Assembly (NCBI GenBank): GCA_963545585.1
Contig: CAUUKX010000008.1
Coordinates: 1 to 35,656, forward strand
Reading direction: 5' to 3'
DNA length: 35,656 bases
Source: W11650 sp963545585
GTDB taxonomy: Bacteria > Bacillota > Clostridia > Lachnospirales > Vallitaleaceae
Positions within the stretch are counted from its first letter, which is position 1, and every line of letters starts with the position of its first letter. The position numbers were made by a program, and so were the translations under genes. The notes beneath the pieces were generated by a model. The model searched no databases, was not told the DNA's origin, and saw only the letters and a list, made by a program, of their open reading frames with translations. Below are positions 7,647-15,325 of the stretch, piece by piece.

Positions 7647-8910
7647 AAGCGGCCGGGATTGGGATACGCTGGTAGTGGGAGCCGGTGCTGCCGGTTGTAT
7701 GGCGGCAATCGCTGCCGCTGGACAGGGGCAGCGCGTGCTTTTGCTGGAAAAAAATGAAAAAATTGGGAAAAAGCTATATCTTACCGGCAAGGGGCGGTGC
7801 AATTTGACTAATCTGGCCGCTACCAATGAAATATTAGAAAATATACCAACGAATGCCAAATTCCTTTACGGGGCGCTGTATGCCTTGTCCAGTCATCAGT
7901 TGATGGCTTTTTTTGAGCAGGCCGGCTGTCCGCTGAAAACAGAACGGGGCGGTCGGGTTTTTCCCCGCTCGGATAAGTCAAGCGATATCCTGAAAACTTT
8001 GGAAAAGCAGTTAGCGATTGGCGGCGTGACTGTCCGTAAAAAAGAAATCGTCAGGGAGTTGATGATGGCAGAAAATGCCGGGGAAAGACGGATTGCCGGG
8101 GTTCGTTTAAGCAGCGGTGAAAGTATTTTGGCCGGGCGGGTAATCTTGGCAGCCGGCGGTTTAGCCTATCCGGCGACTGGCTCGACTGGCGACGGCTATC
8201 GGCTGGCGGCGCAGGCCGGGCATAGTATGGAAGAAATGACACCGGGGCTGGTGCCGCTGGAAACTGCGGAACGAGATTTTGCAGCAGCCTCGCCCCTGCT
8301 TTTAAAAAATATCGAGTTTCGGATAGTGGAGGGCAAAAAGCAGCTTTTTGCCGGTCGAGGGGAAATTCAATTTACACCGTTTGGTTTGGGCGGTGCTTTG
8401 GCGCTGTCGGCATCCAGTTATTTGCCGAAACAGCCGGTCGCAGTTAAGGGGCTGATTGACCTCAAGCCAGCGCTTAGCCCTGAAATGCTGGAAGACAGAC
8501 TTGTCAGAGAGCTGGCGGCGCAGCCGGATCAAACCATAGAAACGGCATGGGCTTCGCTCCTGCCGCATAAGCTGCTCCTGCTTTTCTTTCAGCGCTGCGG
8601 GCTGGCAGCAGAGAAGCCGGCGGCTCAAATCAGCAAAAAAGAAAGACAGGCTGTGGCAGCCGGATTAAAAAGATTGGAGTTTGAAATTAAGGGAACGCGG
8701 GGTTTTACCGAAGCAATCATTACCCGCGGCGGCGTGCGGGTTAAGGAAATCAATCCGAAAACAATGGAAAGTAAGCTGGCTAAAGGGCTGTATTTAGTCG
8801 GAGAGATGATTGATGTGGATGCATTAACCGGCGGCTTTAATTTGCAGATTGCGTTTTCAACCGGATATTTGGCGGGGATTCAACCCTGCCCGGATAAGGA
8901 GAAGAAATGA
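7630..8910 (+). CDS. HI0933/YhiN-type NAD(P)/FAD-dependent oxidoreductase
   Basis: This 426-aa flavoprotein has an N-terminal Rossmann GAGAAG motif (residues 17-22) and E(K)N further on. The family hallmark TGKGRCNLTN follows at about 52-61, and a C-terminal ITRGGV...GLYLVGEMIDVDALTGGFNLQIAF segment completes the FAD fold. Family length is about 400-430, so it is complete. The biochemical reaction of this widespread family is not established. In Clostridia it is often found beside cmk, as here. Its start overlaps the regulator gene by 17 nt and its stop overlaps the next ATG (ATGA), indicating one operon 6726-9932. Confidence 0.9.
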   Translation: MKKRNESGRDWDTLVVGAGAAGCMAAIAAAGQGQRVLLLEKNEKIGKKLYLTGKGRCNLTNLAATNEILENIPTNAKFLYGALYALSSHQLMAFFEQAGCPLKTERGGRVFPRSDKSSDILKTLEKQLAIGGVTVRKKEIVRELMMAENAGERRIAGVRLSSGESILAGRVILAAGGLAYPATGSTGDGYRLAAQAGHSMEEMTPGLVPLETAERDFAAASPLLLKNIEFRIVEGKKQLFAGRGEIQFTPFGLGGALALSASSYLPKQPVAVKGLIDLKPALSPEMLEDRLVRELAAQPDQTIETAWASLLPHKLLLLFFQRCGLAAEKPAAQISKKERQAVAAGLKRLEFEIKGTRGFTEAIITRGGVRVKEINPKTMESKLAKGLYLVGEMIDVDALTGGFNLQIAFSTGYLAGIQPCPDKEKK

Positions 8911-9932
8911 AAGCCATTCGCGGGGCGATTACGGTAAAGGAAAATACGGCAGCGGAAATTCTTGGTCAAACCGAAAAGCTGCTGACAGAAATTATGGTCA
9001 GAAACCTGCTGACCGAAGAAGAAATGGTAGCTGTCTTTTTTTCAGCAACCAAAGACCTAACAGCGGTGTATCCGGCCAGAGCAGCCAGAAATCTGGGATT
9101 GACACAGACGGCGTTAGCTTGTTATACTGAGATGGAGGTAGAGGGCAGCCTTAGGCGATGCATCCGGGTTTTGTTATTGGCCGAGATGAAGCGCAAACCC
9201 TGCCATGTATATTTAGAGGAAGCAAAAGATTTACGACCGGATTGGGGGAACCAAACCATGAAAATTGCAATTGACGGGCCGTCGGGGGCGGGTAAAAGTA
9301 CAATTGCCAGAGAACTGGCCGGGAGGCTGGGGATTGTTTATGTTGATACCGGTGCGATGTACCGGGCGGTTGGGCTTTTATCGCTGCGCCGGGGTCTTGT
9401 TTTGGAAAAAGACAGCGATGTGGAGGCCTATCGGCAGGAATTAACGGAGTTAGCGGAAAATGCGCCGATTATTTTGAAATACGAGGATGGTGTTCAGCGC
9501 CTTTATTTACAGGATGAAGATGTCAGTGAACAGCTGCGGACGCAGGAGGTCGGTGAACGAGCCTCTAAGATCAGTACAATCCGGGAAGTCCGGCAGGCGA
9601 TGGTGCGGCTGCAGCAGCAGATTGCGGACAGTCAGTCAGTGGTGATGGACGGCCGGGATATCGGCACGGTTGTGCTGCCGGAGGCCGAACATAAAATATT
9701 TTTAACAGCTTCGGCAGAAGTGCGCGGGCAAAGGCGCTGCCGGGAATTACAGGAAAAAGGACAAACCGCGGAACTGGAAACCATTATTGCGGAGATTAAA
9801 GAGAGGGACGAGCGTGACCGGAACCGGCAGGAATCACCGCTGCGCAAGGCGGCAGACGCATTTGAGATTGATACTTCCGATAAAAGTATTGATGAGGTTG
9901 TGGCTTTGATTTGGGAGCGAATCAAAGCATAA
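8907..9932 (+). CDS. aroH-cmk: AroH-type chorismate mutase fused to (d)CMP kinase
   Basis: This single 341-aa frame carries two complete enzymes. Residues 1-117 match the AroH trimeric chorismate mutase (chorismate to prephenate); Arg5, Glu75, Arg87 and Tyr102 align with B. subtilis AroH catalytic Arg7, Glu78, Arg90 and Tyr108. Residues 118-341 are cytidylate kinase (CMP/dCMP to CDP/dCDP), with P-loop GPSGAGKS (124-131), DTGAMYRA and the DGRDIGT motif. No stop lies between them. An internal ATG at 9258 (Met118), preceded by GGGGGA, is exactly where a free Cmk would begin, so both a fusion and a separately initiated kinase are possible. ATG 8907 overlaps the upstream stop and has AAGGAG before it. 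Repeat copy A begins 50 bp after the stop. Confidence 0.92.
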   Translation: MKAIRGAITVKENTAAEILGQTEKLLTEIMVRNLLTEEEMVAVFFSATKDLTAVYPARAARNLGLTQTALACYTEMEVEGSLRRCIRVLLLAEMKRKPCHVYLEEAKDLRPDWGNQTMKIAIDGPSGAGKSTIARELAGRLGIVYVDTGAMYRAVGLLSLRRGLVLEKDSDVEAYRQELTELAENAPIILKYEDGVQRLYLQDEDVSEQLRTQEVGERASKISTIREVRQAMVRLQQQIADSQSVVMDGRDIGTVVLPEAEHKIFLTASAEVRGQRRCRELQEKGQTAELETIIAEIKERDERDRNRQESPLRKAADAFEIDTSDKSIDEVVALIWERIKA

Positions 9933-9962
9933 TATTTTTTTCTGGCGCTGGTGTTTGATTTA

Positions 9963-9971
9963 TGATATACT
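9963..9971 (+). promoter_or_regulatory. extended -10 pointing into repeat copy A
   Basis: TG-A-TATACT is a consensus extended -10. Transcription would begin near 9978, at the left edge of the repeat. No good -35 is visible, although TTGATT (9955-9960) is near but too close. It may be coincidental in an AT-rich stretch. Confidence 0.35.
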
Positions 9972-9981
9972 ATATAAAATA

Positions 9982-10204
9982 ACTCAACTTTCCCATAGTC
10001 TTTTTTGGCTCTATCCCGCTCAGAGAGCGGGTGCATGGACTCCACTTTCGGCCGATGGCATCGCAATTTGCCTATCGTTCCCGCCCGCCGCCGAAAGGCG
10101 TAGCCTTTCTGGAAGCAACGAGCCCTGATCGAAAGCTTCGCTTTCTGCCCGGGCGGGCAATCTGCCTAAAAAAGACTGTTCTGGCGAACATGGGAAAGTT
10201 GAGT
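9982..10204. mobile_element. modular hairpin repeat, copy A (complete, MITE-like)
   Basis: This 223-bp non-coding element lies between cmk and asp23. Its ends are perfect 15-bp inverted repeats: ACTCAACTTTCCCAT (9982-9996) and its complement (10190-10204). AAAATA directly flanks both ends (9976-9981, 10205-10210), a possible target duplication in AT-rich DNA. Inside are hairpins with 3-nt loops: CCCGCTC/GAGCGGG (10015-10031), GAAAGGC/GCCTTTC (10093-10109) and GAAAGC/GCTTTC (10131-10145, inside the core module 10123-10165). A small GTTC-TGGC-GAAC hairpin (10178-10189) adjoins the right end. Inner arms AGTCTTTTTT and AAAAAAGACT extend the terminal pairing. It carries no transposase, so if mobile it is non-autonomous. 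Related copies lie at 12607, 15037, 25343 and 35518. Confidence 0.75.
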
Positions 10205-10278
10205 AAAATAATAAATCAATTTTCCTATGTTAAGGAGTTTCATGTTTCTGCGCAGGGTATGACCGGTTAAAAAGCGGT

Positions 10279-10306
10279 TTGACAGGTGCGGAAAAATGCA
10301 GATAAT
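10279..10306 (+). promoter_or_regulatory. sigma-A promoter of asp23-fakA
   Basis: TTGACA (10279-10284), a 16-bp spacer and GATAAT (10301-10306) lie about 80 bp before asp23. Between repeat A and this promoter there is only a six-codon reading frame with a good ribosome site (AAGGAG, ATG 10242, encoding MFLRRV), which I do not call. Confidence 0.7.
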
Positions 10307-10388
10307 TTAAGGAAGAGCTTTCTGTTTACACTGAAAAAGCAGAGGGGCTTTCTTTATAGTTTACAGGAAACAGGACGAGGAGGTAATT

Positions 10389-10745
10389 ATGAGCATGAGA
10401 TATACAACAGAACTGGGCTCGGTCGTGGTTGATACCAAGGTTATTGCCCAGATGGCGGGCTTATCGGCGATCGAGTTGTACGGCATTGTCGGCATGGCGA
10501 TGGTCAGCCTCAAAGACGGGATTGTAAAAATGCTGAGCCGGACGGCGCTGACTAGGGGCGTCAATGTTATGGTTGAGGATAATGAATTGTGCATTGATTT
10601 TCATATCATTATTGAATACGGCGTTAATATCCGGGCGGTGACTGAAAATTTGATCAGTACGGTTAAATATAAACTGGAAACATTTTCCGGCATGAAAGTA
10701 AAGCAGATCAATGTTTTTGTAGAAGGCGTCCGGGTTGATGAGTAA
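10389..10745 (+). CDS. Asp23/Gls24-family protein (YloU-like)
   Basis: This 118-aa protein is typical in length for the short YloU-type Asp23 family. The N-terminal part TELGSVVVDTKVIAQMAGLSAIELYGIVGM and the C-terminal IDFHIIIEYGVNIRAVTENLI with a final VNVFVEG-like strand fit the family. Members are linked to envelope stress. In Firmicutes this short form almost always precedes fakA, as here, where it ends 13 nt before it. GAGGAGG lies about 6 nt before ATG 10389. The exact molecular role is not known. Confidence 0.9.
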   Translation: MSMRYTTELGSVVVDTKVIAQMAGLSAIELYGIVGMAMVSLKDGIVKMLSRTALTRGVNVMVEDNELCIDFHIIIEYGVNIRAVTENLISTVKYKLETFSGMKVKQINVFVEGVRVDE

Positions 10746-10758
10746 GCAGGAGGATGGA

Positions 10759-12447
10759 ATGAAAGTTCAAAAAATTGACGCAAAAACCTTCCGGAATATG
10801 TTCTTGGCGGGTGCGAAATTATTGGAAATAAAAAAGGAATATGTAAACGAGCTAAATGTTTTTCCGGTACCGGACGGTGATACCGGAACCAACATGACGA
10901 TGACGATTCTGTCAGCGGCTCGGGAAGTGGAGCAGCTTGAAAACGACGATATGAAGGCAATTGCCAAGGCAATTTCTTCCGGTTCGCTGCGTGGTGCCAG
11001 AGGCAATTCCGGGGTGATTTTATCACAGCTGTTGCGGGGCTTTGCCAAAGGGATTGAGCAGCATCGGGAGCTGGATGCAATGATTATCGCGGGGGCTTTA
11101 AACCGTGGCGTGGAAACTGCTTATAAAGCAGTCATGAAGCCAAAGGAAGGAACGATTTTGACGGTAGCCAAGGAAATGGCCAATAAAGCGGCAGAATTAG
11201 CTTTGGAAGATAATGATATTTTGGAGAACTTTCCCAAGATTTTAGAGCATGCTCAAAAAGCGCTGGAAAACACACCGAACCAATTACCAGTACTGAAAGA
11301 AGCGGGCGTGGTAGATGCCGGCGGACAGGGGCTTTGCTATATTTTAGAGGGTGCCTATAAGGCATTGGCTGGCGGCGGCGAGGTTAGCTTTGATTTTGGT
11401 GAGCAAATAGCCGGCAGCGGGAAAAAAGAGTTTAACCATGTTTTTCAGGAGGCAACGGATTCGATTGAGTTTGGCTATTGCACCGAGTTTATCATTAACA
11501 CGAAAGAGGGTGCGGACAATGAAAAGGATTCCGAAGCGCTGAAAGCTTATTTGGAAACCATCGGTGATTCGATTGTGGCGGTTTGCGATGATGATTTGAT
11601 TAAGATTCATGTTCATACCGAAAATCCGGGTCTGGCTCTGCAAAAGGCTTTAACGCTTGGCTACTTATCCAATTTGAAAATTGAAAATATGCGGATTCAG
11701 CACACCGAGCAGCTGATTAAGCATGGACATGAAATTGCCGCACAGCAGGCGGAAGTCAAAGCCGAGCCGGAGCGGCCGATGGAGAAAAAAGAAAACGGCT
11801 TTGTAGCGGTTTCAGCCGGTCAGGGAATTGAGAATGTATTTAAGGATTTGGGGGTTGACGTGGTCATTACCGGCGGTCAAACGATGAATCCCAGCACCGA
11901 GGACTTTGTGCAGGCCATTGAAAAAATTAATGCCGATACGGTGTTTTTATTTCCCAACAACAAAAATATTATCTTAGCGGCCGAACAGGCAGTTCATTTG
12001 GTTAAAGACAGAAAGGTGGTTGTCATTCCGTCCAAGACCGTTCCGCAGGGAATCGGTGCCCTGATTGCCTTTGAGGAAGGGGCAGCGCCGGAAGAAAATA
12101 AGGAAACCATGCTGGAAGCAATGGCAGCGATTAAATCCGGTCAGGTTACCTATGCTGTCAGAGATACGCAGTTTGAGGGCAAAACAATTAAAACCGGCGA
12201 TATTATTGCTCTGGATGAAAGCAAAATTTTGGCGGTAGCTGGGGATGTTGATACGGCGGTTGAGGAACTGGCAGCGGCACTGGTAGATGAGGACAGTGAA
12301 ATCATCACTCTTTATTATGGAGAAGACGTTCAAGCGGAAGTGGCCGAGCAGGCGGCGGAGTCTCTCCGGGAAAAATATCCGGCGGCGGATGTGGCCGTTC
12401 AGTTTGGCGGCCAGCCCTTATATTATTACCTTATTTCCGTAGAATAG
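10759..12447 (+). CDS. fakA: fatty acid kinase catalytic subunit FakA (DAK2/YloV family)
   Basis: This 562-aa protein has an N-terminal DhaL-like ATP-binding domain with PDGDTGTNM (residues 38-46, metal-binding aspartates) and GARGNSGVILSQ (79-90), a middle domain, and a C-terminal FakA-type domain (about 350-562). FakA phosphorylates fatty acids held by a FakB (DegV) protein so that exogenous fatty acids enter phospholipid synthesis; no fakB is in this window. AGGAGG at 10748-10753 supports ATG 10759 over in-frame TTG 10735 and ATG 10738. The gene ends at a strong terminator (12569-12605). Serine dehydratase genes that lie here in some Bacilli are absent. Confidence 0.9.
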   Translation: MKVQKIDAKTFRNMFLAGAKLLEIKKEYVNELNVFPVPDGDTGTNMTMTILSAAREVEQLENDDMKAIAKAISSGSLRGARGNSGVILSQLLRGFAKGIEQHRELDAMIIAGALNRGVETAYKAVMKPKEGTILTVAKEMANKAAELALEDNDILENFPKILEHAQKALENTPNQLPVLKEAGVVDAGGQGLCYILEGAYKALAGGGEVSFDFGEQIAGSGKKEFNHVFQEATDSIEFGYCTEFIINTKEGADNEKDSEALKAYLETIGDSIVAVCDDDLIKIHVHTENPGLALQKALTLGYLSNLKIENMRIQHTEQLIKHGHEIAAQQAEVKAEPERPMEKKENGFVAVSAGQGIENVFKDLGVDVVITGGQTMNPSTEDFVQAIEKINADTVFLFPNNKNIILAAEQAVHLVKDRKVVVIPSKTVPQGIGALIAFEEGAAPEENKETMLEAMAAIKSGQVTYAVRDTQFEGKTIKTGDIIALDESKILAVAGDVDTAVEELAAALVDEDSEIITLYYGEDVQAEVAEQAAESLREKYPAADVAVQFGGQPLYYYLISVE

Positions 12448-12568
12448 AGCTTATTATCAGACGGAGGGAAGGGTTGACGGCTGACTGAAAATCCGGCGGT
12501 CGAGGTGCTGCTGCGGGAGCGGCAGTTAGCGGATGAGTGGCCGGAAAATTAAAAAGAATTCCAGTTCA

Positions 12569-12605
12569 GGCAAGCTTTTTCAAAAATAGAAAAAGCTTGC
12601 CTTTT
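12569..12605 (+). terminator. strong terminator of asp23-fakA
   Basis: A perfect 13-bp stem, GGCAAGCTTTTTC with its complement, encloses a 7-nt loop and is followed by TTTT. The 121 bases between fakA and this hairpin hold no supportable gene. Repeat copy C begins immediately after its T-run. Confidence 0.9.
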
Positions 12606-12606
12606 A

Positions 12607-12833
12607 ACTCAACTCTCTCAGGGTTGCATTGCGGCACTGAATGAGGCTGTACTTTTGTCTGGGCGAGCACCTGGCTTTGAATGAAGACGTGCTTTTGTTC
12701 AGGTGAGCAAGCGGCACTGAATGAAGCTGCGCTTTTGTCCAAGCGGGTAACTGGCGCTGAATGAAGCCGTACTCCTGTCCGGACGAGCAATCTGCCTAAA
12801 AAACTGGTTTTATCAAACATGGGAAAGCGGAGT
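12607..12833. mobile_element. modular hairpin repeat, copy C (diverged, with about four tandem units)
   Basis: This 227-bp copy lies between fakA and recG. The left end starts ACTCAACT (12607-12614) and the right end is ATGGGAAAGCGGAGT (12819-12833), diverged versions of copy A's ends. TTTTA flanks both sides (12602-12606, 12834-12838), a possible 5-bp duplication. The inside is about four units of 38-42 bp (12631-12672, 12673-12710, 12711-12752, 12753-12793), each containing a form of CTGAATGAAG and a T-rich CTTTTGT segment, related to the core module of the other copies. The small right-end hairpin is GTTT-TATC-AAAC (12807-12818). A second end-like string, GGGAAAGTTGAG, occurs at 12883-12894. 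There is no coding content. Confidence 0.65.
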
Positions 12834-12939
12834 TTTTAAAAATCAGGTATATTAACAGCGGCTGAGTTTGTGGATTCAGTGCGGGAAAGTTGAGAAAGCA
12901 AGCAGTGATTTTTAACGGTTAAAGGAAGCGGAGGTAGAA

Positions 12940-14964
12940 ATGCAAAAAGCAGTCAGAGAATTAAAAGGAGTCGGCGCCAAGACGGAAAAGCTGCTGCAAG
13001 GCATGGGCATTTTGACTTTTTATGATTTGCTGACCTGCTATCCTAGGGGTTATGATTTTTTTAGCGGTGTAACCGATATCGCCGGAATTCAGGAAAAGGA
13101 AGAAAATTATTTGCGCCTGAAAATCGTTTCCCAGCCCAAACTTCAATACTTCGGCAAGCTGACGGCACTTAGTTTTTATGCAGCCGACGAGTCGGGGCAG
13201 CGACTGCGGGTGATCTATTTCCGACAGCCTTATCTGGCGAAAGTGATGCTGCCGGGACGGATTTTGATTTTACGGGGTCGGCCGCACCAGCAGAAAGCAG
13301 AATGGCAGCTGATTAATCCGGCAGTAGTTACCGAAGAAGAACTGGCGGAACTGTCGGCTTTTCCCCTTTCCGCCAGATATCCTGTCCGCAAAGGCATCAG
13401 CGAAAAGAAATGGAAACAGTATTTAAAGCAGATTTTATCACTGCCAGAGGACGAACAGCCGGTCAAAGATTATATCGAAGCAGCAGTGCGGGAAAAATAC
13501 GGACTTTTGCCTTTATGGGAAAGCTACCAAAAGCTGCATTTTCCCAAAACCAAGGCGGAGGCGGAAACTGCCCGTAAACGGCTGGTTTTTGATGAGTTTT
13601 ATTTTTTTCGGGCTGGGATGGCAAAAGCTGACCGGGAGCAGCCGAATGATTTTCCGCTGCGGTCAGGGGAACTGGCTGAGCGTCTGATTGCCGGCCTGCC
13701 GTTTGCCCTGACGGCGGATCAGGCGGAAACGGTTGCCGCCATTGAAAATGATTTGCGCAGCCGGCGGCGGATGGTTCGGCTGGTACAGGGTGATGTGGGC
13801 AGCGGCAAAACGGCAGTGGCGTTTGCGGCAGCGGCCATGCTGATTGAAAACGGCTATCAGGCCGCATTGATGGCACCGACGGAGGTGCTGGCGGTGCAGC
13901 ATTTTCAGGAGGCGGAAAAAAGGCTGGCGCCGCTTGGCATAAAAACGGTGCTGCTTTTAGGTTCAGCCAAAGCCAAAGAAAAAAAAGAAACTTATGAGCA
14001 AATGGCGAGCGGTCAGGCACATTTTATTATCGGCACGCATGCTTTGATTCAGGAAAAGGCGATTTACCGCAATTTAGGTTTGGTTATCACCGATGAGCAG
14101 CATCGTTTTGGGGTGATGCAGCGGGAGCACTTAAGCCGGAAAGGCGTTCGGGAAAAGCTGCCGCATATTCTGGTGATGAGCGCTACGCCGATTCCTCGAA
14201 CTTTAGCTCTGATTTTATATCAGGATATGGATATTTCCGTGATTAAAAGCATGCCGACCGGGCGCATACCGGTGCAGTCCTTTTTGAGAAGCGGCAGCGC
14301 CCGCGATAAGATTTACCGGTTTATGGAAAAGGAAATCAGGAGCGGCGCAGCGGCATATATTATTTGCCCGGCGGTTGAGGATAATGAGGAACTGGCGCTG
14401 ACCGGAGTCATCAGTTACGCGCAGGCGCTGCAAAAGAAATATCCGCAGCTGCGGATGGCGTATTTATACGGCGGTCAGCCGGAAAAAGAAGAAGTCATGC
14501 GGGCTTTTGCCGCCGGGGAAACGGATATTTTGATTTCAACGACGGTGGTGGAGGTCGGAGTCAATGTACCGCGGGCAACCGTGATGCTGGTTGAAAACGC
14601 GGAGCGTTTTGGGCTAGCGCAGCTTCATCAGTTAAGGGGCCGGGTCGGGCGTGGCAATCGGCAAAGCTATTGCATTTTTTTATCGGATGCCAAGGATTCA
14701 GCAATTCGGGAAAAGTTGGAGTTTGTAGCGGCGCATTGGTCAGGCTTTGAGATTGCCGAGTATGATTTGAAGATGAGAGGGCCGGGGGATGCATTTGGCA
14801 TCAAGCAGCATGGACTGCCGCTGCTGCAACTGGCGGATTTGTATCAGGATTTGCCGGTGCTGGAGATGGTTTCGCAGGCGGCTGCGGAAATCAGTGATTC
14901 GCCGGAACGTCAGCAAATGCTGGAGCTGTATTACGGCGGCAGCCGGGAGATTTTGTCGATATAA
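12940..14964 (+). CDS. recG: ATP-dependent DNA helicase RecG
   Basis: This 674-aa protein is full length for RecG. It has an N-terminal wedge/OB domain (about 55-150), then a superfamily 2 helicase core with Walker A GDVGSGKT (about 284-291), APTEVLA (motif Ia), the DEQH box in TDEQHRFGVMQR (about 384), MSATPIPRT (motif III), STTVVEVGVNVP (motif V) and QLRGRVGRG (motif VI). A C-terminal TRG-like region has KMRGPGD. It reverses stalled replication forks and processes recombination intermediates. GGAGGT lies about 6 nt before ATG 12940. Unusually, repeat arrays lie directly on both sides of the gene. Confidence 0.97.
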   Translation: MQKAVRELKGVGAKTEKLLQGMGILTFYDLLTCYPRGYDFFSGVTDIAGIQEKEENYLRLKIVSQPKLQYFGKLTALSFYAADESGQRLRVIYFRQPYLAKVMLPGRILILRGRPHQQKAEWQLINPAVVTEEELAELSAFPLSARYPVRKGISEKKWKQYLKQILSLPEDEQPVKDYIEAAVREKYGLLPLWESYQKLHFPKTKAEAETARKRLVFDEFYFFRAGMAKADREQPNDFPLRSGELAERLIAGLPFALTADQAETVAAIENDLRSRRRMVRLVQGDVGSGKTAVAFAAAAMLIENGYQAALMAPTEVLAVQHFQEAEKRLAPLGIKTVLLLGSAKAKEKKETYEQMASGQAHFIIGTHALIQEKAIYRNLGLVITDEQHRFGVMQREHLSRKGVREKLPHILVMSATPIPRTLALILYQDMDISVIKSMPTGRIPVQSFLRSGSARDKIYRFMEKEIRSGAAAYIICPAVEDNEELALTGVISYAQALQKKYPQLRMAYLYGGQPEKEEVMRAFAAGETDILISTTVVEVGVNVPRATVMLVENAERFGLAQLHQLRGRVGRGNRQSYCIFLSDAKDSAIREKLEFVAAHWSGFEIAEYDLKMRGPGDAFGIKQHGLPLLQLADLYQDLPVLEMVSQAAAEISDSPERQQMLELYYGGSREILSI

Positions 14965-14965
14965 T

Positions 14966-15004
14966 AATTTCCCTATATTCGGTGGGATGGTTTTTAGGGA
15001 AATT
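14966..15004 (+). terminator. inverted repeat after recG, possible terminator or repeat end
   Basis: AATTTCCCTA (14966-14975) and TAGGGAAATT (14995-15004) are perfect 10-bp arms starting right after the recG stop. No T-run follows the right arm, so termination is uncertain. The left arm resembles the AACTTTCCCATAG end of repeat copy A and may be a diverged repeat boundary for the array at 15037. Confidence 0.45.
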
Positions 15005-15036
15005 CAAGTATTCATCTGAAAACATAAATTTTGACA

Positions 15037-15298
15037 GGCAGACCGCCCGCCCGGGCAGAAGCGCGGAGCGCTTCGATCAGGGCAGACCGCCCGCCCGGGC
15101 AGAAGTGCGGAGTGCTTCGATCAGGGCAGACCGCCCGCCCGGGCAGAAGTGCGGAGTGCTTCGATCAGGGCAGACCGCCCGCCCGGGCAGAAGTGCGGAG
15201 CGCTTCGATCAGGGCAGACCGCCCGCCCGGGCAAAAGCGCAAGTTGCTTCAATTAGGGGCAGACCGCCCGTTCGTCAGAAAACGGAGCTTGCAATCAG
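15037..15298. repeat. tandem array D of the 44-bp core module (about six units, reverse orientation)
   Basis: Five head-to-tail 44-bp units start at 15037, 15081, 15125, 15169 and 15213, and a shorter diverged sixth runs about 15258-15298. Units 1-4 are almost identical; the fifth and sixth are diverged. Each unit runs GGCAGACCGCCCGCCCGGGC then GAAG..GCTTC then GATCAG. Unit 1 contains a perfect 7-bp hairpin GAAGCGC-GGA-GCGCTTC; units 2 and 3 have GAAGTGC/GTGCTTC, which still pairs with two G-T pairs. The array is the reverse complement of the core module at 10123-10165 and 25389-25434. Since 44 is not a multiple of 3, the open frames through it are repeat artefacts. It lies between recG and rsmD. 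Confidence 0.9.
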
Positions 15299-15325
15299 GG
15301 GAAAATTAAGAGTAAGGAGTACACA

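Noticed and set aside
10242..10262. Six-codon frame MFLRRV with a good AAGGAG site before asp23
   Set aside because: It is too short to support as a gene, lies upstream of the predicted asp23 promoter, and has no attenuation-type codons or hairpin.
10031..10270. 79-aa open frame across repeat copy A
   Set aside because: It lies entirely in hairpin repeat sequence plus leader, with no ribosome site and no similarity to a protein family.
12448..12568. Short coding-like stretch (LTENPAVEVLLRERQLADEW) after fakA
   Set aside because: It begins after an in-frame stop with no ATG, GTG or TTG start, and is only about 23 codons long.
15037..15298. CRISPR array
   Set aside because: The units are contiguous near-identical 44-mers without unique spacers, and no cas gene is present.
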